From Amycolatopsis xylanica (lineage in GTDB: Bacteria > Actinomycetota > Actinomycetes > Mycobacteriales > Pseudonocardiaceae), in the NCBI RefSeq assembly GCF_900107045.1, contig NZ_FNON01000009.1, forward strand, positions 186,001 to 250,000: 64,000 nt of DNA. Reading direction: 5' to 3'. A model generated the notes under the pieces. It did no database searches and was not told the DNA's origin. It saw only the letters and a program-made list of their open reading frames with translations. Shown in pieces: positions 32,393-40,432 of this stretch. Position 1 is the first letter of the stretch. Each line of letters begins with the position of its first letter. The translations under genes and the position numbers were made by a program.

Positions 32393-33247
32393 CTAGTACC
32401 TGCGGAAGGTGTAGACGTCGGTGACCGTGTTGCACGGGCTCGGCGGGACCACCTCGACGCGCAGTTCGCCGGTCGGGGCGTCGTAGTCGACGCCCTCGGT
32501 GACGAACAGCCCGGGGCAGGTGCTCACCAGCGGCACCTGGCCCAGCGAACGCACGTGGGCGCGGACATCCCGGCCCTGCACCGGCCACGCGAGGTTGATC
32601 TCCAGCAACTGGAACGACGTCGGGTACAAGTCGTTATACGGGTCCGAGGTCGCGCAGAGCAGCTTCCACGCGGACACGAAGTCGCAGCCCTGGGCGTTGC
32701 GGATCTTGGTGTCGAGCTTGACGTGCCCGCTCAGCTCGATCGACCCGCCGGTCCCGGTCAGCGGCGCCGGGAACACGAACAGCTGGTCCAGCTCGCCCAG
32801 CGCCGCCGCGACCAGCCAGCGGCCGTCCGGCGTGATCGCGACCGCGGAGTTCGCGTTGGCGGGCGGCTCTTCCGGCGTCAGCTTGTGGACGTACTCATAG
32901 GTCTGCCCGGTCGGCGTCGTCACCAGGAACATCTTGTTCGGCGCGGGCACGTCGCGGGTGTTCTGGTACGCGTCCACGATGTAGCCGCGGTGCGAGTCGA
33001 CGTCGCCGACGTGGCCCCAGCCCTTGTCCAGCTGTGCCTGCGGGATCGCGCCGCTGCCGCGGTACACCAGCGCGGGCGGCTTGCCCGGCACGCGCACCGT
33101 GGCGATGCCTTCGTTGCTGAACTTGATGTCCACCGTGGCATGGCCGGTCTGCCGCCAGCCGCCGAGGGAGGCCGCCGAAGCGGTCCCGCTGAACGCGACC
33201 ATGGCCGCCAGTATCGCGGCGATCCTTACCGTCACACGCATGCGCAT
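32393..33247 (-). CDS. Secreted protein of unknown function
   Basis: The 284-residue protein has a clear signal peptide (MRMRVTVRIAAILAAMVAFS, cleavage after GTASA) and no membrane anchor. Short recurring blade-like segments such as SAVAITPDGRWLVAAALG suggest a beta-propeller-like fold, and four cysteines suggest disulphides. I do not recognise the family. GAGGAG precedes the start. It is convergent with the snapalysin gene and divergent from the MFS gene; no functional link is evident. Confidence 0.7.
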   Translation of the reverse strand: MRMRVTVRIAAILAAMVAFSGTASAASLGGWRQTGHATVDIKFSNEGIATVRVPGKPPALVYRGSGAIPQAQLDKGWGHVGDVDSHRGYIVDAYQNTRDVPAPNKMFLVTTPTGQTYEYVHKLTPEEPPANANSAVAITPDGRWLVAAALGELDQLFVFPAPLTGTGGSIELSGHVKLDTKIRNAQGCDFVSAWKLLCATSDPYNDLYPTSFQLLEINLAWPVQGRDVRAHVRSLGQVPLVSTCPGLFVTEGVDYDAPTGELRVEVVPPSPCNTVTDVYTFRRY

Positions 33248-33344
33248 GATCTCCTCGAGAAAGCGTTATCGCGGCGGCGGCGGGGGAATTCTCGCATCGG
33301 GTCACCGGTTTCGATGACCGCCGTTCGGTGGAACGATCTTGACC

Positions 33345-34679
33345 ATGACCATCTCGGAGCGCCTGGACCGGTTGCCGGTGACGCGTCGCCACCGTTATGT
33401 CGTCGCACTGGTCGGGGTGGCGACCTTTTTCGACCTTTACGACCTGTTTCTCGCCGGGACGATCAGCACGGTGCTGACCAAGCAATTCGCCGTCTCACCA
33501 GGCGATTTGAAGCTGCTGCTCGCGTCGGCGTTCCTCGGCGCGTTCGTCGGCGCGCTCGGGCTCGGCAGGCTGGCCGACCGGGTCGGCAGGCGGACCGCTT
33601 TCCTGGTCACCCTCGGCTTGTATTCGGTTTTCACGCTTTTAGGCGCTTTCAGCACGGAAGTCTGGATGCTGGTCGTTTGCCGGTTCATCGCGGGCATCGG
33701 CATCGGCGCGGAACTCCCGCTGGCCGACGCCTACCTCGCCGACCTCCTGCCCGCGAAACACCGCGGCCGCGCGACGGCTTGGGCTTACACGATCGGCTTC
33801 TGCGGCGTGCCCGCCGCCGGTTTCCTCGCGCGCTGGCTCGCGGAGTACGAGAACGGCTGGCGCTGGCTTTTCGTGATCGGCGGACTCGGGGCGGTCGTCG
33901 TTTTGGCACTGCGCACGGGTTTGCCGGAATCGCCGCGCTGGCTCGTCAGCCAAGGCCGCTACGAAGAAGCCGAGGCCGTCGTCCGCCGTTTCGAAAAGGA
34001 AACACCGGAAGTCATCACCCCGGAAGCACCGCCTTCACCCAAAGCGCCGGCGACCGCGCTCTTCCGTCCGCCGTGGCTCAAACGCACCGCGATGCTTTAC
34101 GTTTTCCAGGCACTGCAGGCATTCGGCTATTACGGCTTCGGATCACTCGTGCCAATCGTGCTGGCGGCCAAGGGATTCCACCTCAGCACATCGCTGACCT
34201 ATGTCGCGTTGACCTTCCTCGGTTATCCGCTCGGCTCGGCGCTGTCGATTCCGATCATCGAACGCGCGCAACGCAAGTGGCTCATCATCGGCAGCGCGGC
34301 GGGCATGGCCGGGTTCGGGCTGGCGTTCGGCTACGCGACGACGTCGGCGGCGATCATCACGTTCGGCTTCTGTTACACCCTGCTGTCGAATGTCTTCTCC
34401 AACGCCTTCCACACCTACCAGGGCGAGCTGTTCCCGACCGAGCTGCGCGCGACCGCGGCGGGCTCGGCGTACTCGCTCTCCCGGCTCGCGACGGCCGCGA
34501 TGCCGTTCGTCCTGCTGCCTGTACTCACCGGTAGCGGCCCTGGCGCGATGTTCGCGATAGTGGCCGGGGCCATGATGATTCTCATAGTCGACGTCGCGCT
34601 CCTCGGTCCCCCTACCACCGGACGTTCCGTAGAGTCGATCGCCGACGGCTCAACGATGCGCACGGGAGCAACACGATGA
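33345..34679 (+). CDS. MFS transporter (metabolite:H+ symporter type)
   Basis: The 444-residue protein has 12 predicted helices in two halves with a central loop rich in Pro/Glu. The MFS motif GRLADRVGRRTAFL lies between helices 2 and 3 and RFIAGIGIGAELPLADAYLADLLPAKHRGRA is split over helices 4 and 5, as in the metabolite:H+ symporter/sugar porter-like family. The stop overlaps the acyl-CoA dehydrogenase gene as ATGA, so it may import an organic acid that the enzyme set degrades. Confidence 0.88.
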   Translation: MTISERLDRLPVTRRHRYVVALVGVATFFDLYDLFLAGTISTVLTKQFAVSPGDLKLLLASAFLGAFVGALGLGRLADRVGRRTAFLVTLGLYSVFTLLGAFSTEVWMLVVCRFIAGIGIGAELPLADAYLADLLPAKHRGRATAWAYTIGFCGVPAAGFLARWLAEYENGWRWLFVIGGLGAVVVLALRTGLPESPRWLVSQGRYEEAEAVVRRFEKETPEVITPEAPPSPKAPATALFRPPWLKRTAMLYVFQALQAFGYYGFGSLVPIVLAAKGFHLSTSLTYVALTFLGYPLGSALSIPIIERAQRKWLIIGSAAGMAGFGLAFGYATTSAAIITFGFCYTLLSNVFSNAFHTYQGELFPTELRATAAGSAYSLSRLATAAMPFVLLPVLTGSGPGAMFAIVAGAMMILIVDVALLGPPTTGRSVESIADGSTMRTGATR

Positions 34680-35845
34680 CGAAACCGGATGCCCACGACT
34701 TCCTGGACCTCGACGCCGAGCTGAGTGGCGAAGTACGCGACATGCGCGACGCCGTGCGCGCCTTCGCGAACGACCAGCTCCTGCCGAACGTCGCGGAGTG
34801 GTACGAGTCCGGCTCGCTCCCCGCCGCCGAGCTCGCGAAGGGCTTCGGTCAGCTCGGCCTGCTGGGCATGCACCTGGAGGGCTACGGCTGCGCGGGCACC
34901 AGCGCCGTCGCGTACGGCATCGCGTGCCGCGAACTCGAAGCCGTCGACTCGGGGCTGCGCAGCTTCGTCTCGGTGCAGGGCTCACTCGCGATGTACGCGA
35001 TCTACAAGTGGGGCTCCGAGGAGCAGAAGCAGGAGTGGCTCCCCCGCATGGCCGCGGGCGAGGCGCTCGGCTGCTTCGGCCTGACCGAGCCCGACGCGGG
35101 CAGCGACCCCGGCTCGATGCGCACGCGTGCTGTCCGCGACGGCAAGGACTGGGTGCTCACCGGCGCCAAGATGTGGATCACCAACGGCACGGTCGCGCAG
35201 GTCGCGGTGGTCTGGGCACAGACGGACGACGGCATCCGCGGCTTCGTCGTCCCGACGGACACGCCCGGCTTCACCGCCAACGAGGTCAAGCACAAGCTCT
35301 CCCTGCGCGCGTCGCTGACGGCCGAGCTCGTCCTCGACGGCGTCCGCCTGCCGGAATCCGCCGCGTTCCCCGAGGTCAGGGGCCTGCGCGGCCCGCTGTC
35401 CTGCCTGAACGAGGCCCGCTACGGCATCCTCTACGGCGTCGTCGGCGCGGCGCGCTCGTGCTACGAGTCGGCGCTGGAGTACACGCTCAGCCGCGAGCAG
35501 TTCGGCAAGCCGCTGGCCGGTTTCCAGCTCACCCAGCGCAAGCTCGCCGACCTGGTGGTCGAGGTCAACCGGGCCGGGCTGGTCGCGCTGCAGATCGGCA
35601 AGCTCAAGGACGCGGGCAAGCTGCACCACAACCACGTCAGCTTCGGCAAGATGGCGAACGTCCGCTCCGCCATCGAGGTCGCCCGCACCGCGCGCGCGAT
35701 GCTCGGCGCCAACGGGATCTCGCTGGAGTACCCGGTCATGCGGCACATGGCGAACCTCGAAACCGTGCTCACCTACGAAGGCACCGAGGAGATGCACGCG
35801 CTCTCGCTCGGCCAGTCCGTGACGGGACTCGCCGCTTTCCGCTGA
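34676..35845 (+). CDS. Acyl-CoA dehydrogenase, glutaryl-CoA dehydrogenase-like
   Basis: The 389-residue flavoprotein follows glutaryl-CoA dehydrogenase closely: GYGCAGTSAVAYGIACRELE, SVQGSLAMYAIYKWGSEEQK, LGCFGLTEPDAGSDPGSM, WITNGT and the catalytic glutamate in TYEGTEEMHAL (residue about 368). It would oxidise and possibly decarboxylate glutaryl-CoA in lysine or aromatic catabolism. It overlaps the MFS gene. The family placement is by motif recall; another short-chain acyl-CoA substrate is possible. Confidence 0.85.
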   Translation: MTKPDAHDFLDLDAELSGEVRDMRDAVRAFANDQLLPNVAEWYESGSLPAAELAKGFGQLGLLGMHLEGYGCAGTSAVAYGIACRELEAVDSGLRSFVSVQGSLAMYAIYKWGSEEQKQEWLPRMAAGEALGCFGLTEPDAGSDPGSMRTRAVRDGKDWVLTGAKMWITNGTVAQVAVVWAQTDDGIRGFVVPTDTPGFTANEVKHKLSLRASLTAELVLDGVRLPESAAFPEVRGLRGPLSCLNEARYGILYGVVGAARSCYESALEYTLSREQFGKPLAGFQLTQRKLADLVVEVNRAGLVALQIGKLKDAGKLHHNHVSFGKMANVRSAIEVARTARAMLGANGISLEYPVMRHMANLETVLTYEGTEEMHALSLGQSVTGLAAFR

Positions 35846-35881
35846 CACAGGATGTCAGTGGAGACTGGCTAGCTTCGCGGC

Positions 35882-36394
35882 ATGAATGTCGTGGAACTGC
35901 GTCAGTACACCCTGCGTCCGGGCCGCCGTGACGAACTGATCGAGCTCTTCGAGCGCGAGTTCGTCGAGAGCCAGGAGGCACTCGGCATCCGGCTGCCCGG
36001 ACGCTTCCGCGACCTCGACGATCCCGACCGGTTCGTCTGGGTGCGCGGATTCGAGAGCATGGAAGCGCGCAAGGCCGCGTTGGAGGCGTTCTACACCGGG
36101 CCCGTATGGAAGCGGCACGGGCCCGCGGCGAACGCGACCATGCTCGACTCCGGCAACGTGCTGCTCCTGCGCCCGCTCGGCGCCGATTTCCCCGCCGTCG
36201 TCCCGCCGCTGGTCACCGTGACGATCAGCGATCCGGTGGAGGATTTCGACAAGAGCTCTGTCTGCTTCGAGACGCTCGATGTGGAGAACACGTTTCCCCG
36301 GCTGCCGGTCCGCGAAGGCGAGAAGGTGTTCGTGCGCTTCGATTTCAGCGGCGAGGCGATGGGCTCACTCCGGCTCTCCCGCGTGGGGTCGTGA
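35882..36394 (+). CDS. NIPSNAP-family protein
   Basis: A 170-residue protein starting MNVVELRQYTLRPGRRDELI, with FVWVRGFESMEARKAALEAF and GPVWKRHGPAANATMLDS: the NIPSNAP dimeric alpha/beta-barrel fold. Function in bacteria is unsettled. It lies 36 bases after the acyl-CoA dehydrogenase on the same strand. Its last codons GGG-TCG and the stop TGA are in the repeat at 36387-36434, so the C-terminus is Gly-Ser. Confidence 0.82.
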   Translation: MNVVELRQYTLRPGRRDELIELFEREFVESQEALGIRLPGRFRDLDDPDRFVWVRGFESMEARKAALEAFYTGPVWKRHGPAANATMLDSGNVLLLRPLGADFPAVVPPLVTVTISDPVEDFDKSSVCFETLDVENTFPRLPVREGEKVFVRFDFSGEAMGSLRLSRVGS

Positions 36395-36434
36395 GTGTTT
36401 TGGCCGGTTAGAACCGGCCGTGCCACTCACGACC
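36387..36434. repeat. GGTCGTGAGTG-type palindromic element shared by two gene ends, copy 7
   Basis: GGTCGTGAGTG (36387-36397) and CACTCACGACC (36424-36434) flank GGCCGGTTAGAACCGGCC. The left arm holds the stop of the NIPSNAP gene and the right arm holds the stop of the convergent Nudix gene, so both proteins end Gly-Ser and the two genes are separated only by the element. Confidence 0.85.
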
Positions 36435-36861
36435 CTGTCGCGAGCAACTCGGCCAGGCCGTCCGGGTAGAGAGTCGCTTTACCTGCCAGGAATTCGGCGA
36501 TCGGGTACCAGAGCACCCGGGTCTCCGGCTCGTCGATGATCGTGCCGAGGTCTTCGCGGGCGAGCCAGGACGGGTCGGCGAACTCGGCGCTGAACAGGAA
36601 GACGATCTCGTGCCCTGGGCCGCCTTCATGGAGGAAGATGTTCTCCACCACGCCGATCTGCTCGACGTCGGTCAGCTCGGCCGCGAGTTCTTCGCGGAAC
36701 TCGCGGCGGAGCGCCTCGGCCGCCCACTCGCCGAACTCGATGCCGCCGCCCAGCGGGCGGTAGAACGTCTCCCCCTTGATCACGTCGTGGCCTTCGAAAA
36801 CCAGGATGTCGTCGCCACGGCGGATGACGGCCAGTGCGAGCGGGCGGATGTCTGCGGTCAC
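36427..36861 (-). CDS. Nudix hydrolase
   Basis: The 144-residue protein has the Nudix box as GGIEFGEWAAEALRREFREE (about residues 38-57), matching G-x5-E-x7-REUxEE with the metal-binding glutamates intact. It would hydrolyse a nucleoside diphosphate linked to another moiety. It is the third gene of the split-transketolase operon, nine bases after it, starting at GTG 36861. Substrate unknown. Confidence 0.87.
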   Translation of the reverse strand: MTADIRPLALAVIRRGDDILVFEGHDVIKGETFYRPLGGGIEFGEWAAEALRREFREELAAELTDVEQIGVVENIFLHEGGPGHEIVFLFSAEFADPSWLAREDLGTIIDEPETRVLWYPIAEFLAGKATLYPDGLAELLATGS

Positions 36862-36870
36862 CCGGCGACC

Positions 36871-37761
36871 CTACCGGGCCAGGAAGTCCTTGACCTGTAT
36901 GGCGATCGACGCCTCGTCGAGCCCGTGCGCGAGGTCGTGGTCATCCACGTCACCATAGGTACGGACCTCGATGTCGCGGCGGACGCCGAGCGAGCGCAGC
37001 CGGTGCGGGATGTCGTCGAGCGCCGCCGACACCACGTGCGCCGACGTTCCCGCGAGGTACGGCTCGACGAGCAGCACGTTCGGCGTCGAGTCCCACACCG
37101 CGGTGCGCAGGCCCTCGGCGTCGAACGGGCGGATGGTCGAGGTGTAGAGCACCGTGACGTTCTGGCCTTCCGTCGCGGCCAGCACCCGGTCCAGCATCGG
37201 GCCGACCGCGAGCACGACGCCGTCGTTGCCCCACTTGACGACCTGGACACCGGTGCCGAGATGGGCTTCGGCGTTCTCCTGCGCGGAAAGACGCAGGTAG
37301 ACGTTGCCGTCGCCGGGCAGTGACTCGAGCAGCAGGCGCCGCGCCTCGTCGGGATGCCCCGGCACGTGGATCGTCCAGCCGGGCAGGCTGTCGATGAGCG
37401 CGACGTCGCCGGGCGCCTGGTGTGTGCGGCCCGCGAACGGCATGTCGTAAGACGCGCCGGCCGACACCAGCACGGCACCGACGCCTTGATGGCCGAGGTC
37501 GAGTTTCACCTGCTCGAAGGGCCGCTCGACGAGGAACGACGAGAACGTGTGAGCGACCGGGCGCATGCCGGAGAGCGCGAGCCCGCCCGCGACGCTGATC
37601 AGCAGCTGCTCGCGGATGCCGACGTTGATCACCCGGCCGGGATGGCGGGCCTTGGCTTCGTCCATGGAGGCCGCGGAGATGTCGGCCATGACGAGCGCGA
37701 CCCTCGGGTCGACGTCGAGCACTTCGTCCATTGTGGAGAGAAAAGTCTGGCGCATGTCCAT
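36871..37761 (-). CDS. Transketolase, C-terminal subunit
   Basis: The 296-residue protein is the PYR-domain half of a split transketolase: RVINVGIREQLLISVAGGLA carries the catalytic glutamate of the TPP pyrimidine site, then MRPVAHTFSSFLVERPFEQV and a C-terminal Rossmann-like domain from about residue 170. It pairs with the N-terminal subunit encoded six bases upstream. Split transketolases move two-carbon units, but many archaeal/actinobacterial members have other or unknown substrates. ATG 37755 is an alternative start. Confidence 0.88.
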   Translation of the reverse strand: MDMRQTFLSTMDEVLDVDPRVALVMADISAASMDEAKARHPGRVINVGIREQLLISVAGGLALSGMRPVAHTFSSFLVERPFEQVKLDLGHQGVGAVLVSAGASYDMPFAGRTHQAPGDVALIDSLPGWTIHVPGHPDEARRLLLESLPGDGNVYLRLSAQENAEAHLGTGVQVVKWGNDGVVLAVGPMLDRVLAATEGQNVTVLYTSTIRPFDAEGLRTAVWDSTPNVLLVEPYLAGTSAHVVSAALDDIPHRLRSLGVRRDIEVRTYGDVDDHDLAHGLDEASIAIQVKDFLAR

Positions 37762-37767
37762 GGCGGG

Positions 37768-38415
37768 TCAGCCTTTCGGTTCGACGACGGCGACGACCGC
37801 GAGCGGGCGTCCGGGGTGTGGCTCGGTGAAGGCGCGATACAGCGCGTCGTGGTCGCGGCCGTCGACGGTGCGGGTTTCCCAGCCTTCGACGGCGAACCGG
37901 CTCGCGATGCCGCCGGGCCAGCCGTGCGTGGCCGACGAGTTGTCGATGACGACCGTGGTGAGCCGTTCCATGCCCGCACGGCCGGCGACGGCGATGGCTT
38001 CGGCGTTGGAACCCTCGTCGAGTTCGGCGTCTCCGACGAGCACGATGATGCTGCCGGGCAGGTTTTGGGCGTCGAGACCGAAGACGGTGCCGATGGCGAG
38101 CGGAAGCCCGTGCCCGAGCGAGCCGCTGGAGATCTCGGCGCCGGGCACCCGCGTGCGGTCGGGGTGGTAGCCGAGCCGGGAATCGGCGCGGCCCCAGGTC
38201 TTCAGCTCGGACTCGTCGAGAAAACCCTTGGCGGTCAAGATCGCGTAGAATGCCATCGGGCCGTGTCCCTTGGACAGGAAGAAGCGGTCGCCGGGACCGA
38301 GCACCCGGTCGTAGAGCGTCCACAGTACGTCCAAAGTGGACGTACTGGCCGCGTCGTGCTTCTCGTCGCCCGTCATCAGCGACATGAGCCGGTCGAGTTC
38401 AGTGGCGGTGGTCAT
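37768..38415 (-). CDS. Transketolase, N-terminal (TPP-binding) subunit
   Basis: The 215-residue TPP-domain half has FFLSKGHGPMAFYAIL, SSGSLGHGLPLAIG and the diphosphate/metal motif GDAELDEGSNAEAI with an asparagine further on (VIDNSS). It starts at ATG 38415, only 16 bases from a SoxR-type operator, with no ribosome site in between, so the message may have a very short leader. Downstream are the C-terminal half and a Nudix gene. The operator suggests redox control of this operon. Confidence 0.87.
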   Translation of the reverse strand: MTTATELDRLMSLMTGDEKHDAASTSTLDVLWTLYDRVLGPGDRFFLSKGHGPMAFYAILTAKGFLDESELKTWGRADSRLGYHPDRTRVPGAEISSGSLGHGLPLAIGTVFGLDAQNLPGSIIVLVGDAELDEGSNAEAIAVAGRAGMERLTTVVIDNSSATHGWPGGIASRFAVEGWETRTVDGRDHDALYRAFTEPHPGRPLAVVAVVEPKG

Positions 38416-38430
38416 GTACCCAGGCTGCAA

Positions 38431-38453
38431 CCTCGACCAAACTCGAAGTCAAG
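38431..38453 (-). promoter_or_regulatory. SoxR-type operator overlapping a -35 element
   Basis: CCTCGACCAAACTCGAAG (38431-38448) matches the E. coli SoxR box CCTCAAGTTAACTTGAGG at 12 of 18 positions and keeps its dyad. Read on the minus strand it begins with TTGACT (-35) followed directly by the dyad, the layout of MerR-family promoters, pointing toward the transketolase genes. soxR itself starts 20 bases to the other side. A clear -10 is not visible. Confidence 0.65.
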
Positions 38454-38467
38454 GATAGCCTGGCGGT

Positions 38468-38929
38468 GTGACCAAGCTTGCCGACCACCTGACCATCGGA
38501 CAGGTGTCCGACCGCAGCGGCGTGCCGCACACCGCGTTGCGGTTCTACGAGGACAAAGGCCTGATCGGCTCCGAACGCACGGCGGGCAACCAGCGCCGCT
38601 ACGCCCGCTCGGTGCTGCGCCGGATCGCGTTCATCCGCGCCGCGCAACGCGTCGGCCTGACCTTGGAGGACATCAGCGCCGCGCTGTCGACACTCCCGAC
38701 CGACCACGCGCCGACGAAAGCCGACTGGGCGCGGCTGTCCAAGGGCTGGCAGGACGAACTCGACGCCCGCATCGACGCACTGCAACGCCTGCGCGACCGG
38801 CTGACCGGCTGCATCGGCTGTGGCTGTCTTTCGTTGCGCAGCTGCGGTCTCTACAACTCCGACGACCAGATGTCCCGCTTCGGTTCCGGCGCGGTGAAGC
38901 TGCGGCCGGCGGTCGAAGGCGGAATTTGA
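38468..38929 (+). CDS. soxR: Redox-sensing MerR-family activator SoxR
   Basis: The 153-residue protein has the MerR HTH (LTIGQVSDRSGVPHTALRFY), a dimerisation helix and the [2Fe-2S] cluster motif CIGCGCLSLRSC with cysteines at 115, 118, 120 and 126, followed by LYNSDD, all diagnostic of SoxR. Redox-active compounds oxidise the cluster and switch on target promoters. It is divergent from the split transketolase operon across a SoxR-box-like operator. It starts at GTG 38468. Confidence 0.93.
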   Translation: MTKLADHLTIGQVSDRSGVPHTALRFYEDKGLIGSERTAGNQRRYARSVLRRIAFIRAAQRVGLTLEDISAALSTLPTDHAPTKADWARLSKGWQDELDARIDALQRLRDRLTGCIGCGCLSLRSCGLYNSDDQMSRFGSGAVKLRPAVEGGI

Positions 38930-38959
38930 GTTGCGCCTCGGTGCGACGATGAGACCGTT

Positions 38960-39499
38960 ATGAAAGACCTCAAACGTGTCTCCAAGAAACTCTCGTTCCA
39001 CCTTCGGCACGAACCGGATCTGCTCGGCATCACCCTCGACCCGCAGGGCTGGGTTTCCGTCGACGTCCTGCTGCGCGCGCTGGCCGCGCACGGCTTCCGG
39101 CTCACGCGCGCCGAACTGGACGAGGTCGTGGCGAACAACGACAAGCGCCGCTTCGCCTTCGACGAGACCGGCACCCGGATCCGCGCCAGCCAAGGCCACA
39201 GCGTCCCGGTCGACCTCGCGCTCCCCGACTCGGTCCCGCCGGCCGTGCTCTACCACGGAACCGTGGCCCGCTTCCTCGACTCGATCATGCGCGAGGGCCT
39301 CAACCCCGGCTCCCGCCACGCCGTCCACCTCTCGGCGACAACGGACACCGCGATCACGGTCGGCGCCCGCCGCGGCAAGCCGGTCATCCTCCGCGTCGAC
39401 GCGGCCGCCATGCACGCCGACGGCCACAAGTTCCAGCTCTCGGCCAACGGCGTCTGGCTCGCCCAGGCGGTCCCGCCCGCCTACCTCACCTTCGCCTGA
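38960..39499 (+). CDS. kptA: RNA 2'-phosphotransferase (Tpt1/KptA family)
   Basis: The 179-residue protein matches KptA: VSKKLSFHLRHEPDLLGITL, GWVSVDVLLRAL, the RFAFDETGTRIRASQGHSVP core with arginine and histidine, LYHGT and HLSATTDTA. These enzymes use NAD+ to remove an internal 2'-phosphate from RNA. Bacterial physiological substrates are unclear. It is 30 bases after soxR on the same strand, so cotranscription is possible but untested. A small hairpin follows. Confidence 0.9.
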   Translation: MKDLKRVSKKLSFHLRHEPDLLGITLDPQGWVSVDVLLRALAAHGFRLTRAELDEVVANNDKRRFAFDETGTRIRASQGHSVPVDLALPDSVPPAVLYHGTVARFLDSIMREGLNPGSRHAVHLSATTDTAITVGARRGKPVILRVDAAAMHADGHKFQLSANGVWLAQAVPPAYLTFA

Positions 39500-39505
39500 A
39501 AGGCA

Positions 39506-39525
39506 GGATAAAGCGGGCTTTATCC
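39506..39525. terminator. GATAAAGCGGGCTTTATC palindrome, copy 4
   Basis: A single GGATAAAGCGGGCTTTATCC palindrome starts seven bases after the kptA stop. It is the shortest copy of this family in the window. Confidence 0.6.
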
Positions 39526-39561
39526 CGCCCCTGAGCCAGGCGCGGCCGCCCCGCTGGTGAT

Positions 39562-39614
39562 AGCCCGAAAGCCACTTTCGTCAGATGCGATCTGCCGGAA
39601 GTGGCTTTCGGGCT
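39562..39614. terminator. Stem-loop between kptA and the TetR gene
   Basis: AGCCCGAAAGCCACTT (39562-39577) pairs with AAGTGGCTTTCGGGCT (39599-39614) around a 21-base loop that itself contains CAGATGCGATCTG. Position between convergent genes fits a bidirectional terminator. Confidence 0.7.
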
Positions 39615-39639
39615 TTCACGAGGTGCGCGGTCGGCTCGG

Positions 39640-40236
39640 TCAGCAGATGCGGCGGGCGCGGCGGCCCAGGAGCTTGCGGCCGACCTCGAGCAGGGAGGCG
39701 CGCAGGGTTTCGTCGTCGAGGTCGGCGAGTGTGGGGGCGCCGCCGGTCAGCGCGAGTCCGGTGAGCAGGACGTGGGCGGTGATGACGCCCGACACGTCCG
39801 GGTCCTCGCCGACAAAGAGCGTGATCAGGCCTTCCTTCATGTCGACCGAGGTGTGGAAGCCACGTTCGAGCGCGCGGGCGATGCCGGGGTCGCTGGAGAA
39901 CAACGCGACCAGTGAACGGTGCCGGACCACCAGGTCGACGAACCCTTCGAGGACGAAGTCGATCTGCGCGCCGCGACGCCGGACCTTGAGTCCTTCTTGG
40001 ACGAGCGCGGCCAGCTCGCGCATGCCGGGCTCGGCGACCGCTTCGGCGATCTCGTCCTTGGTCTTGAAGTGGTAGTACACCGCCGCCTTCGTGACACCGA
40101 GCGCGTCGGCGATCATCTGCAGCGAGGTGCCTTCGACGCCGTGCTCGGTGAACAGGCGCAGCGCTGTGGTCAACAGCCTGGTCCTGGTTTTTTCAGGTGC
40201 GGTGTCCTCGCGGATTTCAGCCGTTCCGGCCGCCAT
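39640..40236 (-). CDS. TetR-family repressor of the MMPL pump
   Basis: The 198-residue protein has a TetR HTH (LFTEHGVEGTSLQMIADALG then VTKAAVYYHFKTKDEIAEAV). GAGGAGGA precedes the ATG at 40236. It is divergent from the MMPL transporter, and the gap between them carries five tandem copies of a 16-base palindrome, the expected arrangement for a local repressor. The inducer is unknown. Confidence 0.88.
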   Translation of the reverse strand: MAAGTAEIREDTAPEKTRTRLLTTALRLFTEHGVEGTSLQMIADALGVTKAAVYYHFKTKDEIAEAVAEPGMRELAALVQEGLKVRRRGAQIDFVLEGFVDLVVRHRSLVALFSSDPGIARALERGFHTSVDMKEGLITLFVGEDPDVSGVITAHVLLTGLALTGGAPTLADLDDETLRASLLEVGRKLLGRRARRIC

Positions 40237-40273
40237 CGGTCCTCCTCGATTCAGTCGGACTGTACGCCGCCAT

Positions 40274-40383
40274 CTGGCCGATCGACAAGCCGACTCCCTA
40301 GCCGATCGGCTAGCCAAGAGCTAGCCGTGCGGCTAGTCAAATACTTGCCGATCGGCTTGTGACTCCCCTTGCCGATCGGCTAG
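40274..40383. promoter_or_regulatory. Array of five TetR-type operators
   Basis: Five 16-base sites start at 40274, 40298, 40321, 40344 and 40368, spaced 23 or 24 bases: CTGGCCGATCGACAAG, CTAGCCGATCGGCTAG, CTAGCCGTGCGGCTAG, CTTGCCGATCGGCTTG and CTTGCCGATCGGCTAG. The second and fourth are the most symmetric. They fill the space between the divergent TetR and MMPL genes, so both promoters must lie within or beside them. Confidence 0.8.
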
Positions 40384-40432
40384 CTTCGGAGTCACCTGAT
40401 CGACTGAGACCTCTTCCAAGGAGTCACCCACA

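Noticed and set aside
40274..40383. Origin-like or iteron array
   Set aside because: The repeats are palindromic, lie exactly between a TetR gene and its pump, and there is no replication gene nearby.
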